From Solobacterium sp. (GTDB lineage Bacteria; Bacillota_I; Bacilli_A; Erysipelotrichales; Erysipelotrichaceae): 5,772 bases of DNA. This document shows, in pieces, positions 1-5,772 of the stretch. How positions within the stretch are numbered: position 1 is the first letter of the stretch; every line of letters begins with the position of its first letter. The stretch spans positions 1 to 5,772 of the forward strand of contig JAFWCP010000537.1 in the NCBI GenBank assembly GCA_017536845.1, in the 5' to 3' direction. The translations under genes were made by a program, and so were the position numbers. The notes under the pieces are model-generated. The model was given only the letters and a program-made list of their open reading frames with translations, was not told where the DNA came from and did not search any database.

Positions 1-1247
1 CCAGAAAGATCATCATCGTCGGTGATGACAAGCAGGTATCGCCGCTTAACGTCGGCATGGACCTGTCCAAGGTCGACAGCCTGCTGGATGCCTATATCAA
101 GGACGTCATCCCGAACTACATGCTGTACACGGTAAGGTCTTCTCTGTATGACCTTGCTTCCCAGACCTTCCAGCCGCTGATGCTGAAGGAACACTTCCGC
201 TGCGTGCCGGATATCATCGGCTTCTCGAACATGCTGTCGTATGACTATAAGATCAAGCCATTGCGTGATTCCGGCTCCACCGACCTTGTGCCCTCGGTAA
301 TCTCCTTCAATGCAGGAGGGGAAAGGGCCGGCCGGCGGCGGGTCAATGAGCGGGAAGCGGAAATGGCAGCCGCGCTGCTGAAGACCTGCTTTGCCAGGGA
401 AGAGTACAAGGACAAGACGTTCGGCGTCATTTCAATGCTGGGTGATGAGCAGGCCAAGCTCATCCGCTCCAAGTGTGACCTTGATGTCGCCGAAATGGAA
501 CGGCACCGGCTGCTGTTCGGCAATTCGGCCCAGTTCCAGGGCGACGAGAGAGATGTCATCATCCTGTCCCTGGTTGATTCCAATACCAATGCCGAAGGGC
601 CGCTGGGCAGAAAGACAATACGCATCACCAACGAAGGCATTGACGACGCCAACAAGAAACGCTACAACGTCGCTGTTTCAAGAGCCCGCGACCAGCTGTG
701 GGTCATCCATTCCCTCGATGCCGAACATGACCTCAAGGAAGGTGATATCCGCCGCACCCTGCTGGATTACTGCAAAAATCCCAACGGCCATGAAATGCTG
801 CTGGAAAAGGCACGGAAGGAAACCGCTTCGCCGTTTGAAGAAGCAGTTGCCAGAAGCCTGATCGAGCATGGCTTCAAGATTGAATGCCAATGGCAGGCGG
901 GGACATATTACATCGACATCGTCGTCATTGACGGCAACCGCAAGATCGCTGTCGAATGTGACGGCGAGCGGTGGCATTCAGGTGAGGAAAAGATCCGCGA
1001 CGACATGGAGCGGCAGACCATTCTGGAACGGATCGGCTGGAAGTTCATCCGCATCCGCGGTTCGGAATTCTACGCCGAACCGGAGCTGACCATGGAACGG
1101 GTCATCCGTGAACTGAACCGGCAGGGCGTCTACGCGTCCAACGCCGATAAGCCCATCAGCTATGACCTGGCTGAGGAAATCAAGGATGAGATGATCCGCA
1201 TCGTGGAAGATAAGGAACGTCGCAGAGCCCTCGAAAACGCTGAATAG
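1..1247 (+). CDS. Superfamily I helicase fused to C-terminal Vsr/DUF559-like endonuclease domain (5'-partial)
   Basis: The reading frame is open from base 3, so the gene begins outside the window; the first ATG at base 57 is internal. Visible helicase motifs are the motif III segment IIIVGDDKQVSP (bases 12-47), the LKEHFRCVPDIIGFSN region typical of COG1112/AAA_12 helicases (183-230), a motif V-like QGDERDVIILS (534-569) and motif VI YNVAVSRARDQLWV (663-704), whose arginines normally contact ATP. Walker A and B are upstream and not seen. After a short linker, bases about 828-1112 encode a PD-(D/E)XK-type nuclease domain: an N-terminal acidic helix (SPFEEAVARSL), YYIDIVV with a candidate catalytic Asp (915-917), and AVECDGERWH with Glu 954-956 and Asp 960-962, then a DUF559-like ending (LERIGWKFIRIRGSEFY). 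A charged helical tail ends at TAG 1245-1247. By family, it should unwind nucleic acid using ATP and cleave DNA. Its biological role (repair, restriction or phage defence) is inference. The gene converges on the esterase gene. Confidence 0.87.
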   Translation, partial: RKIIIVGDDKQVSPLNVGMDLSKVDSLLDAYIKDVIPNYMLYTVRSSLYDLASQTFQPLMLKEHFRCVPDIIGFSNMLSYDYKIKPLRDSGSTDLVPSVISFNAGGERAGRRRVNEREAEMAAALLKTCFAREEYKDKTFGVISMLGDEQAKLIRSKCDLDVAEMERHRLLFGNSAQFQGDERDVIILSLVDSNTNAEGPLGRKTIRITNEGIDDANKKRYNVAVSRARDQLWVIHSLDAEHDLKEGDIRRTLLDYCKNPNGHEMLLEKARKETASPFEEAVARSLIEHGFKIECQWQAGTYYIDIVVIDGNRKIAVECDGERWHSGEEKIRDDMERQTILERIGWKFIRIRGSEFYAEPELTMERVIRELNRQGVYASNADKPISYDLAEEIKDEMIRIVEDKERRRALENAE

Positions 1248-1251
1248 GAAA

Positions 1252-1284
1252 AAGGGAGCAGATCACCTGATGATCCGCTCCCTT
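1252..1284. terminator. Bidirectional intrinsic terminator between convergent genes
   Basis: The arms AAGGGAGC (1252-1259) and GCTCCCTT (1277-1284) are perfectly complementary. Inside them GATCA (1261-1265) pairs with TGATC (1271-1275) around loop CCTGA, with a single A/C mismatch between the two stem blocks. On the minus strand the hairpin runs into five T residues (complement of A 1249-1253), giving a canonical intrinsic terminator for the esterase gene. On the plus strand the stem is followed by CAGCTTTT, a poorer U tract, so it may also end the helicase transcript, less efficiently. It lies entirely in the 44-bp gap between the two stop codons. Confidence 0.8.
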
Positions 1285-1291
1285 CAGCTTT

Positions 1292-2071
1292 TCAGAACAG
1301 TTCCGGATAAAGATATTTCAGGAACAGGGGCACGATGGTTTCCCAGCTTGCCTCGCAGTGCCTGCCATCCTTGACCAGGTGCGGGAAGGTATGGCAGCCT
1401 TCGATTTCATACATGGCCGCAAATTCCAGCAGCCGGCCAAGATAGAGGACCAGGTCCTGTTTCCCGGCAACCTCTTCCGAACCCATATCCAGATAGATCC
1501 TTGTATTTTCCGCAAACGCCGTCTTTTCGATCAGTTCACGCATCTGCTCTTCGCAGAAGTAGACGCTCGGTGAAACGCAGGCAGCTTTGGAAAAAACCTT
1601 GTTGTATGCCGTGATGAAATACATGGACATCAGCCCGCCCATGGACGAGCCGGCAATGCCGACATGGTTCCGGCTTCTGTAAATGCGGTAATGCTGCTCA
1701 CAATATGGTTTGAGCACCTCGACGAACCAGCGGGCAGTGATGTCACCCCTGGCCGTCATCTTTTCACCGTTCCAGAGGATCGGTTCGGCAAGATAAGGAC
1801 AGTACTCGCTCATCCGGTCCTCGCCATGGTGGGAGCAGTCCTGGCCGATCACGACAAGATCGGCCTTTGTTTTATCCAGATAATCCTTGATGCCCCATGA
1901 TTTGCCATAGGTCGCAAGCTCATCCAGAAAGAGGTTGTGGCCGTCAAACATATACAGGACATCATACTTTTTCTTCGTGTGATCATAGCTGTCCGGAAGA
2001 TAGACCCAGACTTTACGGGGCGACTGCACAAACGGCTCGATCGGCAGTTCAAATGATTCGATTCTTGACAT
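1292..2071 (-). CDS. Esterase-D-family alpha/beta hydrolase (PF00756-like)
   Basis: This 259-residue protein has the plan of the putative esterase family (esterase D / Fes / IroE-like). An N-terminal strand-rich part contains VWVYLPDSYD and the family-typical YMFDGHNLF (residues about 40-48). The nucleophile elbow is GSSMGG with Ser143, followed by a conserved SPSVYF segment (167-172). The likely acid is Asp195 in RIYLDMGSEE and the likely base His238 in DGRHCEASWE, giving a complete Ser-Asp-His triad. There is no signal peptide or membrane segment, so it should be cytoplasmic. The exact substrate, a carboxylic ester or thioester, cannot be read from the sequence. The ATG (2069-2071) lies 3 bp after the plsY stop, and a weak purine-rich site (GGGATAGG) overlaps the plsY end, which suggests translational coupling. 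It is downstream of plsY in the same transcript and ends at a strong hairpin terminator. Confidence 0.87.
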   Translation of the reverse strand: MSRIESFELPIEPFVQSPRKVWVYLPDSYDHTKKKYDVLYMFDGHNLFLDELATYGKSWGIKDYLDKTKADLVVIGQDCSHHGEDRMSEYCPYLAEPILWNGEKMTARGDITARWFVEVLKPYCEQHYRIYRSRNHVGIAGSSMGGLMSMYFITAYNKVFSKAACVSPSVYFCEEQMRELIEKTAFAENTRIYLDMGSEEVAGKQDLVLYLGRLLEFAAMYEIEGCHTFPHLVKDGRHCEASWETIVPLFLKYLYPELF

Positions 2072-2074
2072 TGC

Positions 2075-2683
2075 CTATCCCATCCATTTGATCCTGCTCT
2101 CCGTACCGTTCATGATACGGGAGATGTTGCTGTGATGGCGGTAGGTCACAAAGGCCCACAGAATAAACACGGCAATCGTCACCGCCATTCCTTCTTTGAG
2201 GATGATGCTGACAAGGACTCTGACCAGCAGGGAAGAAATCGAGGAGAGCGATACCATCCGGCAGGCGTACAGGATTCCGAAGAAACAGAGAACAATGAAG
2301 AAGAAATCCCAGAACCAGTGGCCGGTGATAAAGAGGACGATGCCCAGGAAGAACCCATAGGACGTCGCCACCGCCTTGCCGCCGCGGAAGCCGGCGAAGA
2401 CCGGGAAGCAATGGCCGATGCAGCACATCAGGCCGGCATAGATTTCCGCACCCGGGGCAATCATGTGGGCAATGCACATGGAAAGAAAAGCCTTCAGAGC
2501 GTCCAGGACGGTGACAATCACGGCGACATGCTTGCCCAGCACACGGCCGGCATTGGAAGCGCCCAGGTTGCCGGAGCCTTCAAGACGGATATCCTTATGG
2601 TAAAAAACCTTACCGATAATCAGCGCCCAGGGAATGGATCCGAACAGGTAGCTGATGATCATTACTGCAGCAATTTTCAGCAT
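2075..2683 (-). CDS. plsY: Acyl-phosphate:glycerol-3-phosphate acyltransferase PlsY
   Basis: PlsY is an integral membrane enzyme that transfers an acyl group from acyl-phosphate (made by PlsX) to the sn-1 position of glycerol-3-phosphate, forming lysophosphatidic acid, the first step of phospholipid synthesis in most bacteria. The 202 residues match the usual family size. All three conserved loops are present: SGNLGASNAGR (37-47), GHCFPVFAGFRGGKAVATS (90-108) and the C-terminal YRHHSNISRIMNGTE (181-195). Hydrophobic stretches around 1-24, 52-75, 80-95, 111-140 and 150-180 fit the five-helix topology. The Ala in GGKAVATS and the Leu in SGNLG are normal Bacillota variants. The ATG (2681-2683) is chosen because GGAGGT lies 7 nt upstream and the protein starts right at the first membrane helix. 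It is divergent from parE, a common Bacillota arrangement, and followed by the esterase gene. Confidence 0.97.
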   Translation of the reverse strand: MLKIAAVMIISYLFGSIPWALIIGKVFYHKDIRLEGSGNLGASNAGRVLGKHVAVIVTVLDALKAFLSMCIAHMIAPGAEIYAGLMCCIGHCFPVFAGFRGGKAVATSYGFFLGIVLFITGHWFWDFFFIVLCFFGILYACRMVSLSSISSLLVRVLVSIILKEGMAVTIAVFILWAFVTYRHHSNISRIMNGTESRIKWMG

Positions 2684-2690
2684 GATGAAT

Positions 2691-2696
2691 ACCTCC
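2691..2696 (-). promoter_or_regulatory. Ribosome binding site of plsY
   Basis: The minus strand reads GGAGGT, ending 7 nt before the plsY ATG at 2683. This is a strong Shine-Dalgarno match at ideal spacing, and it fixes the start codon. Confidence 0.85.
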
Positions 2697-2702
2697 GCAA
2701 GT

Positions 2703-2711
2703 ATTGTAGCA
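2703..2711 (-). promoter_or_regulatory. Candidate extended -10 promoter for plsY-esterase operon
   Basis: On the minus strand TGC-TACAAT (complement of 2703-2711) matches an extended -10 element with five of six -10 bases. No good -35 is found at 16-18 bp; the extended TG may compensate. Transcription from here would start near 2696, leaving almost no leader before the ribosome binding site. The overlapping TATGCT (2708-2713) could instead serve as the -10, starting near 2701. Position and strand are sensible, but the assignment is tentative. Confidence 0.4.
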
Positions 2712-2849
2712 TACCCGACAGCCTCAAGACCAAAGATGTCCGGGCCGCCGGTGAATTACGGCAGTAAGTGACTCGTGATGGCAGAATCATCATGACCCTG
2801 GACTGCCGGCAGCCAGTGACATTGCGTGCCGTCATAAAAGAACTCTTGT

Positions 2850-2877
2850 ATGTCAGGAACGGTTTTCATTCTGACAT
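2850..2877. repeat. Inverted repeat ATGTCAG-N14-CTGACAT upstream of parE promoter
   Basis: Two perfect 7-bp arms (2850-2856 and 2871-2877) flank a 14-nt spacer, giving a centre-to-centre distance of 21 bp, about two helical turns. The right arm ends 45 bp upstream of the parE -10 box. The geometry would suit a dimeric DNA-binding protein, but arms this short can arise by chance in a region of this size. No family operator is recognised. Confidence 0.4.
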
Positions 2878-2919
2878 CAGACGCCGGAAATGAAAAACCA
2901 TGAACGCTTCAGACGTTTT

Positions 2920-2928
2920 TGCTATAAT
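2920..2928 (+). promoter_or_regulatory. Extended -10 promoter of the parE-parC operon
   Basis: TGC-TATAAT contains a perfect -10 hexamer (2923-2928) preceded by the TGn extension. The hexamer at 17-bp spacing, ATGAAC (2900-2905), matches only three of six -35 consensus bases, so recognition probably relies on the extended -10. The expected start near 2935 gives a leader of about 21 nt, just enough to include the ribosome binding site. Confidence 0.72.
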
Positions 2929-2945
2929 ACATGTTGTTTTGATTC

Positions 2946-2951
2946 AGGAGG
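2946..2951 (+). promoter_or_regulatory. Ribosome binding site of parE, short spacing
   Basis: A perfect AGGAGG lies only 4 nt before the parE ATG at 2956, slightly closer than the usual 5-9 nt. A second, out-of-frame ATG at 2952 directly abuts the site and is too close to use. An in-frame TGA (2953-2955) immediately precedes the parE ATG, so the protein cannot extend further upstream. Confidence 0.8.
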
Positions 2952-2955
2952 ATGA

Positions 2956-4872
2956 ATGACAGAGAAGTATACAGAAGACAGTATTCAGATTCTTGAAGGC
3001 CTGGAAGCGGTCCGGAAACGGCCCGGCATGTACATCGGCTCCACCGATACACGAGGCCTCCATCATCTGATATGGGAAATTGTGGATAACGCTGTCGATG
3101 AAAGTCTCAACGGATTTGGCAAAAAGATTACAGTCACCCTGGAGAGTGACGGCAGCTGCACGGTCACTGACGAAGGCCGCGGCATGCCTAACGGCAGACA
3201 TTCTTCGGGCATGAATACCCTGCAGGTCATTTTTACGGTCCTGCACGCCGGCGGCAAGTTCTCGTCGGAAGGCGGCTATAAGACAGCCGGCGGCCTGCAT
3301 GGCGTCGGTGCTTCGGTCGTCAACGCCTTAAGCACGAAGCTGGTTGTGGAAAGCGCCCATGACGGCCAGCTGGTACGGATGACATTTCATAACGGCGGCA
3401 AAACAGACGGCAAGGCGGAAAACCTCGGCCGGACAAATAAAACAGGCACAACGGTCAGGTTCTGGCCGGATAAGGATATCTTCCGCAATGCGGAATTCAG
3501 CTACTCCACCGTCTGTGAACGGATGCGTGAGGAAGCCTTTCTGCTGAGCGGCATCACCATTGTTGTAAGCGACCTGCGCGGCAAGCAGAAAAAAGAAGAA
3601 TCCTTCATGTATGAAGAAGGGCTCAAAGCCTTCCTGGCCTATGCCAATGAAGACAAACGTCCTTTGAACGACCCGGTGCAGTTTGAAGGGGAATACCAGG
3701 GCATTCATGTCTACACGGCCTTCCAGTTCGTGGATGACCACCAGTACAACATGAACTCCTTTGCCAACCTTGTCCGCACGCCCGACGGCGGCGCCCATGA
3801 GGTCGGTTTCAAATCGGCTTTGACAAAGTCGTTCAACGAATATGCCCGTAAATACAGCCTGCTCAAGAAAGACAGGAAGCTTGACGGCGAGGTGATCCAG
3901 GAAGGCCTGACAGTCGTCCTGCTTGTCACCATTCCGGAAAACATCCTGCAGTTTGAAGGCCAGACAAAAGGCAAGCTTGGCACGCCCGGCGCCAAACAGG
4001 CGGTTGACCAGGTCGTCAGCTCCCAGCTGTCGTTCTGGCTGGAAGAAAACCGCGAGAAAAGCGACATGCTGGTCAGGCGCATGCAGGCAGCGGCCCAGGC
4101 CAGGGAAGCAGCCCGCAAGGCGCTTGAAGAAGCCCGCAAAGGCAAAAAGGCTAACAAGGGTGAAAAGCTGCTTTCCGGCAAGCTTTCCCCGGCCCAGACA
4201 ACCGATTCCTCCATCAAGGAACTGTTCCTTGTTGAGGGTGATTCCGCCGGCGGCTCCGCCAAAACCGGCCGTGACTCGTATTATCAGGCCATCCTGCCGT
4301 TAAGAGGCAAGGTGCTTAATACCGAAAAAGTCACGATGTCGGAAGTGGAAAAAAACGAAGAGCTGAACACCCTGATCTATACCATCGGCGCCGGCGCCGG
4401 TGCCGACTTTGACTGGAAATCGAGCAACTATAACAAGATCATCATCATGACCGATGCTGATGATGACGGCTCCCATATCCAGATCCTTTTACTGACGTTC
4501 TTCTACCGCTACATGCGGCCTTTGATCGAACACGGCATGGTCTACATCGCGATGCCGCCCTTATACAAGGTAACCAAGGGCAAGGCGGTGCACTACTGCT
4601 ATACCGACGACGAGCTTGCCGACCTGCGCACCAGGCTTGGCAAGGCGGAGATCCAGCGCTATAAGGGTCTTGGCGAAATGGACGCTTCCCAGCTTTGGGA
4701 AACGACCATGGATCCGGCCAGGCGGACGCTGATCAAGGTCGGCATCTCCGACAGCATGATCGCCGAGAAGCGGGTTTCCGTCCTGATGGGCGACAAGCCG
4801 GAACTGCGCCGCAAATGGATTGAGGAGAATGTCCAGTTCACTCTGGAAGACAGCTTTGAGGTAACCAAGTAA
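2956..4872 (+). CDS. parE: DNA topoisomerase IV subunit B (ParE)
   Basis: ParE is the ATPase subunit of the ParE2-ParC2 topoisomerase IV, which separates linked daughter chromosomes. The 638-residue length is normal for Bacillota. Order of domains: GHKL ATPase (about 1-210) with the start [19 protein letters not shown], Glu41 and Asn45 in EIVDNAVDE, Asp72 in DEGRGMP, and the glycine-rich lid [15 protein letters not shown] (112-126); transducer (about 220-390) with the QTKGKLGT loop and its Lys338; TOPRIM (about 420-535) with EGDSAGGSA (Glu427) and the metal-binding [12 protein letters not shown] (Asp500, 502, 504); and the C-terminal [21 protein letters not shown]. ParE rather than GyrB is indicated by HIQ, where GyrB normally has HIR after the DxDxDG motif, and by the adjoining parC. 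The first-codon ATG is fixed by an in-frame stop just before it. All key catalytic residues are present. The gene overlaps parC by one base and is transcribed from the extended -10 promoter upstream. Confidence 0.97.
   Translation: MTEKYTEDSIQILEGLEAVRKRPGMYIGSTDTRGLHHLIWEIVDNAVDESLNGFGKKITVTLESDGSCTVTDEGRGMPNGRHSSGMNTLQVIFTVLHAGGKFSSEGGYKTAGGLHGVGASVVNALSTKLVVESAHDGQLVRMTFHNGGKTDGKAENLGRTNKTGTTVRFWPDKDIFRNAEFSYSTVCERMREEAFLLSGITIVVSDLRGKQKKEESFMYEEGLKAFLAYANEDKRPLNDPVQFEGEYQGIHVYTAFQFVDDHQYNMNSFANLVRTPDGGAHEVGFKSALTKSFNEYARKYSLLKKDRKLDGEVIQEGLTVVLLVTIPENILQFEGQTKGKLGTPGAKQAVDQVVSSQLSFWLEENREKSDMLVRRMQAAAQAREAARKALEEARKGKKANKGEKLLSGKLSPAQTTDSSIKELFLVEGDSAGGSAKTGRDSYYQAILPLRGKVLNTEKVTMSEVEKNEELNTLIYTIGAGAGADFDWKSSNYNKIIIMTDADDDGSHIQILLLTFFYRYMRPLIEHGMVYIAMPPLYKVTKGKAVHYCYTDDELADLRTRLGKAEIQRYKGLGEMDASQLWETTMDPARRTLIKVGISDSMIAEKRVSVLMGDKPELRRKWIEENVQFTLEDSFEVTK
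4858..4862 (+). promoter_or_regulatory. Ribosome binding site of parC inside the end of parE
   Basis: GAGGT within the last parE codons lies 9 nt before the parC ATG at 4872. Together with the TAATG stop/start overlap it supports translation of parC both by reinitiation and by direct ribosome binding. Confidence 0.65.
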
Positions 4873-5772
4873 TGGCGAAAAAGAAGAAGATTGAAGACAA
4901 TACGAATTACCTGCCTCAATTGCTGGAAGACATCATGGGGGCAGGCTTCGGCCGTTATGCCAAGACGATCATCCAGGAAAGAGCGCTGCCGGATGCCCGT
5001 GACGGCTTGAAACCGGTGCAGAGACGTATCCTGTACGGCATGTACCACTCCGGCAACACCTACGACCATCCCCGTCAGAAATCCGCCAAGGCAGTCGGTC
5101 TGATCATGGGTAATTACCATCCCCATGGCGACAGTTCCGTTTATGATGCAATGGTCCGCATGTCCCAGCCCTGGAAGGTGCGGCTGCCTCTGATTGATAT
5201 GGGCGGCAACAACGGCTCCATGGACGACGACCCGCCGGCTGCGTCCCGTTATACGGAAGTCAGGCTGGCCAAGGTGACCCAGGTCATGCAGGACGACCTT
5301 GACAAGGATACGGTGGAAATGGCTCCGAACTTCGATGATACGGAAGTCGAACCGACGGTTCTGCCGGTTCCGTTCCCGGTCATGCTTGTCAACGGCGCCA
5401 CCGGTATTGCGGCCGGTTACGCCACCAACATGCCGCCCCACAACCTGGGCGAAGTCATCGATGCCACCGTTTACCGTATCCAGAACCCGGAATGCCAGGT
5501 TGATGAAATCATGGACATCATGAAAGGGCCCGATTTCCCGACCGGTGGCATCGTCCAGGGGGAAAAGGGCATCCGGGAAGCCTTTACGACCGGCCGGGGC
5601 AGGGTGGTCATCCGCTCCAGAGCCGAGATCGTTGAAGAAAAGACGGTCAACCAGATCGTCATCACCGAGATCCCGTATGAAGTCGTCAAGTCGTCGCTTG
5701 TGCGCAAGATGAATGAAGTACGGCTGAACAAGGAAATCGACAGCCCAATATTAACTCTAGGTGAGTATGCAG
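4872..5772 (+). CDS. parC: DNA topoisomerase IV subunit A (ParC), 3'-partial, atypical last 31 bases
   Basis: ParC is the DNA-breaking subunit of topoisomerase IV; its active-site tyrosine attacks DNA to form the transient double-strand gate. The gene starts with ATG 4872-4874, sharing one base with the parE stop (TAATG). The 300 visible residues cover the start of the breakage-reunion domain: a Lys-rich N-terminus, [21 protein letters not shown] (about 36-56), the winged-helix [19 protein letters not shown] region (81-99), the active-site AASRYTE with Tyr127, and [17 protein letters not shown] (176-192), whose GYAT form is ParC-like. The quinolone-determining positions are Ser88 and Asp92, the sensitive-type residues. 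Conservation runs on through [18 protein letters not shown] to Asp290. The next residues, [10 protein letters not shown], do not match the GIxEVRDESDR-type sequence expected there, and their codons are unlike the rest of the gene. The true C-terminus lies beyond the window, so I cannot tell whether the gene is interrupted. Confidence 0.93.
   Translation, partial: MAKKKKIEDNTNYLPQLLEDIMGAGFGRYAKTIIQERALPDARDGLKPVQRRILYGMYHSGNTYDHPRQKSAKAVGLIMGNYHPHGDSSVYDAMVRMSQPWKVRLPLIDMGGNNGSMDDDPPAASRYTEVRLAKVTQVMQDDLDKDTVEMAPNFDDTEVEPTVLPVPFPVMLVNGATGIAAGYATNMPPHNLGEVIDATVYRIQNPECQVDEIMDIMKGPDFPTGGIVQGEKGIREAFTTGRGRVVIRSRAEIVEEKTVNQIVITEIPYEVVKSSLVRKMNEVRLNKEIDSPILTLGEYA
5742..5772 (+). other. Abrupt loss of ParC similarity: possible insertion edge or chimeric end
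   Basis: After the codon for ParC Asp290 the frame remains open but reads [10 protein letters not shown], where the family has a highly conserved GIxEVRDESDR-like stretch. Within ten codons it uses ATA, TTA and CTA, while the preceding 290 codons use ATC or ATT for Ile and almost only CTG, CTT or TTG for Leu. GC is 13 of 31, clearly below the flanking gene. Options are the edge of a mobile element, an intein or self-splicing intron insertion, or a sequence-assembly chimera at the end. No terminal repeat, group II intron start (GTGYG) or canonical intein first block can be recognised. Confidence 0.5.

Larger units (their letters stand above)
2684..2955. other. Divergent plsY/parE intergenic region with inverted repeats
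   Basis: This 272-bp stretch separates divergent plsY and parE. I see no credible gene in it. It holds the two divergent promoter candidates at its ends. Between them lie several dyad symmetries: TCGTGATG/CATCATGA around a 7-nt loop (2773-2795, one G-T pair), CTGG-a-CTGCCGGCAG-CCAG (2798-2816, containing a perfect 10-bp palindrome), and ATGTCAG/CTGACAT with a 14-nt spacer (2850-2856 and 2871-2877). TCAGACG also occurs twice, 32 bp apart (2877-2883 and 2909-2915). None is followed by a T tract, so they do not look like intrinsic terminators. They could be operators, but no known regulator is recognised. Confidence 0.6.

Noticed and set aside
57..59. ATG as the true start of the helicase gene
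   Set aside because: The frame is open back to base 3 and encodes the conserved IIIVGDDKQVSP helicase motif upstream of this ATG.
391..861. 156-codon plus-strand frame inside the helicase gene
   Set aside because: It overlaps the helicase motifs V and VI in a different frame and has a Ser/Arg/Pro-rich shadow composition with no domain.
2132..2767. 211-codon open frame on the plus strand opposite plsY
   Set aside because: The translation is low-complexity, polar and His/Asp/Glu-rich, as expected from the antisense of a membrane protein; plsY on the other strand is unambiguous.
2803..2812. Palindrome CTGCCGGCAG as an intrinsic terminator
   Set aside because: No T tract follows on either strand, and no gene ends there.
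2952..2954. Alternative upstream ATG for parE
   Set aside because: It is out of frame, gives only 14 codons before a stop and directly touches the ribosome binding site.
2956..4872. Gene could be gyrB rather than parE
   Set aside because: The HIQ after the DxDxDG motif, the overlap with a ParC-like gene and the divergent plsY all favour ParE.
4659..5441. Long open frame (260 codons) on the minus strand opposite parE/parC
   Set aside because: It lies antisense to two clearly conserved genes, shows no recognisable domain and is rich in residues produced by reading GC-biased codons backwards.
5760..5766. GGTGAGT resembling a eukaryotic 5' splice site at the right edge
   Set aside because: Everything else in the window is bacterial with operons and Shine-Dalgarno sites; a 7-base match is expected by chance.
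5761..5772. Possible group II intron start at GTGAG
   Set aside because: The group II 5' consensus is GTGYG; the base at the fourth position does not fit and no intron structure can be judged from 12 bases.

Overview
The window looks like a piece of a moderate-GC (roughly mid-50s %) Bacillota chromosome. The main evidence is the gene order: plsY sits back to back with a parE-parC operon, as in staphylococci and many other Bacillota. The PlsY and ParE sequences also carry Gram-positive versions of their motifs. Erysipelotrichales or a related lineage is a reasonable guess, but I cannot settle this from sequence alone.

Layout, left to right. (1) Bases 1-1247, plus strand: the C-terminal part of a large superfamily I helicase (AAA_12 / COG1112-like) fused to a Vsr/DUF559-like endonuclease domain. 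Its N-terminus lies outside the window. (2) A 44-bp convergent gap with a strong hairpin that can serve as a terminator for both flanking genes. (3) On the minus strand, plsY (acyl-phosphate:glycerol-3-phosphate acyltransferase, 2683-2075), followed after 3 bp by an esterase-D-like alpha/beta hydrolase (2071-1292); the two are almost certainly co-transcribed. (4) A 272-bp divergent intergenic region with an extended -10 promoter for parE, a weaker candidate for plsY, and several inverted repeats. (5) On the plus strand, parE (2956-4872) overlaps parC (4872 to the window end) by one base, giving the two subunits of topoisomerase IV.

The core genes are housekeeping: chromosome decatenation (ParE/ParC) and the first acylation step of phospholipid synthesis (PlsY). 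The helicase-nuclease fusion is the one accessory-type gene, and its architecture is of the kind seen in DNA-processing or anti-phage systems, but nothing in the visible neighbourhood proves that role.

The most unusual signal is at the right edge. parC reads as normal, conserved ParC up to residue 290 (base 5741). It then switches abruptly, still in frame, to about 31 bases that do not resemble ParC and use codons (ATA, TTA, CTA) unlike the rest of the gene. This may be the edge of an inserted element, intein or intron, or a chimeric sequence end. The window is too short to tell which. I found no tRNA, rRNA, CRISPR array, complete insertion sequence or recognisable riboswitch.
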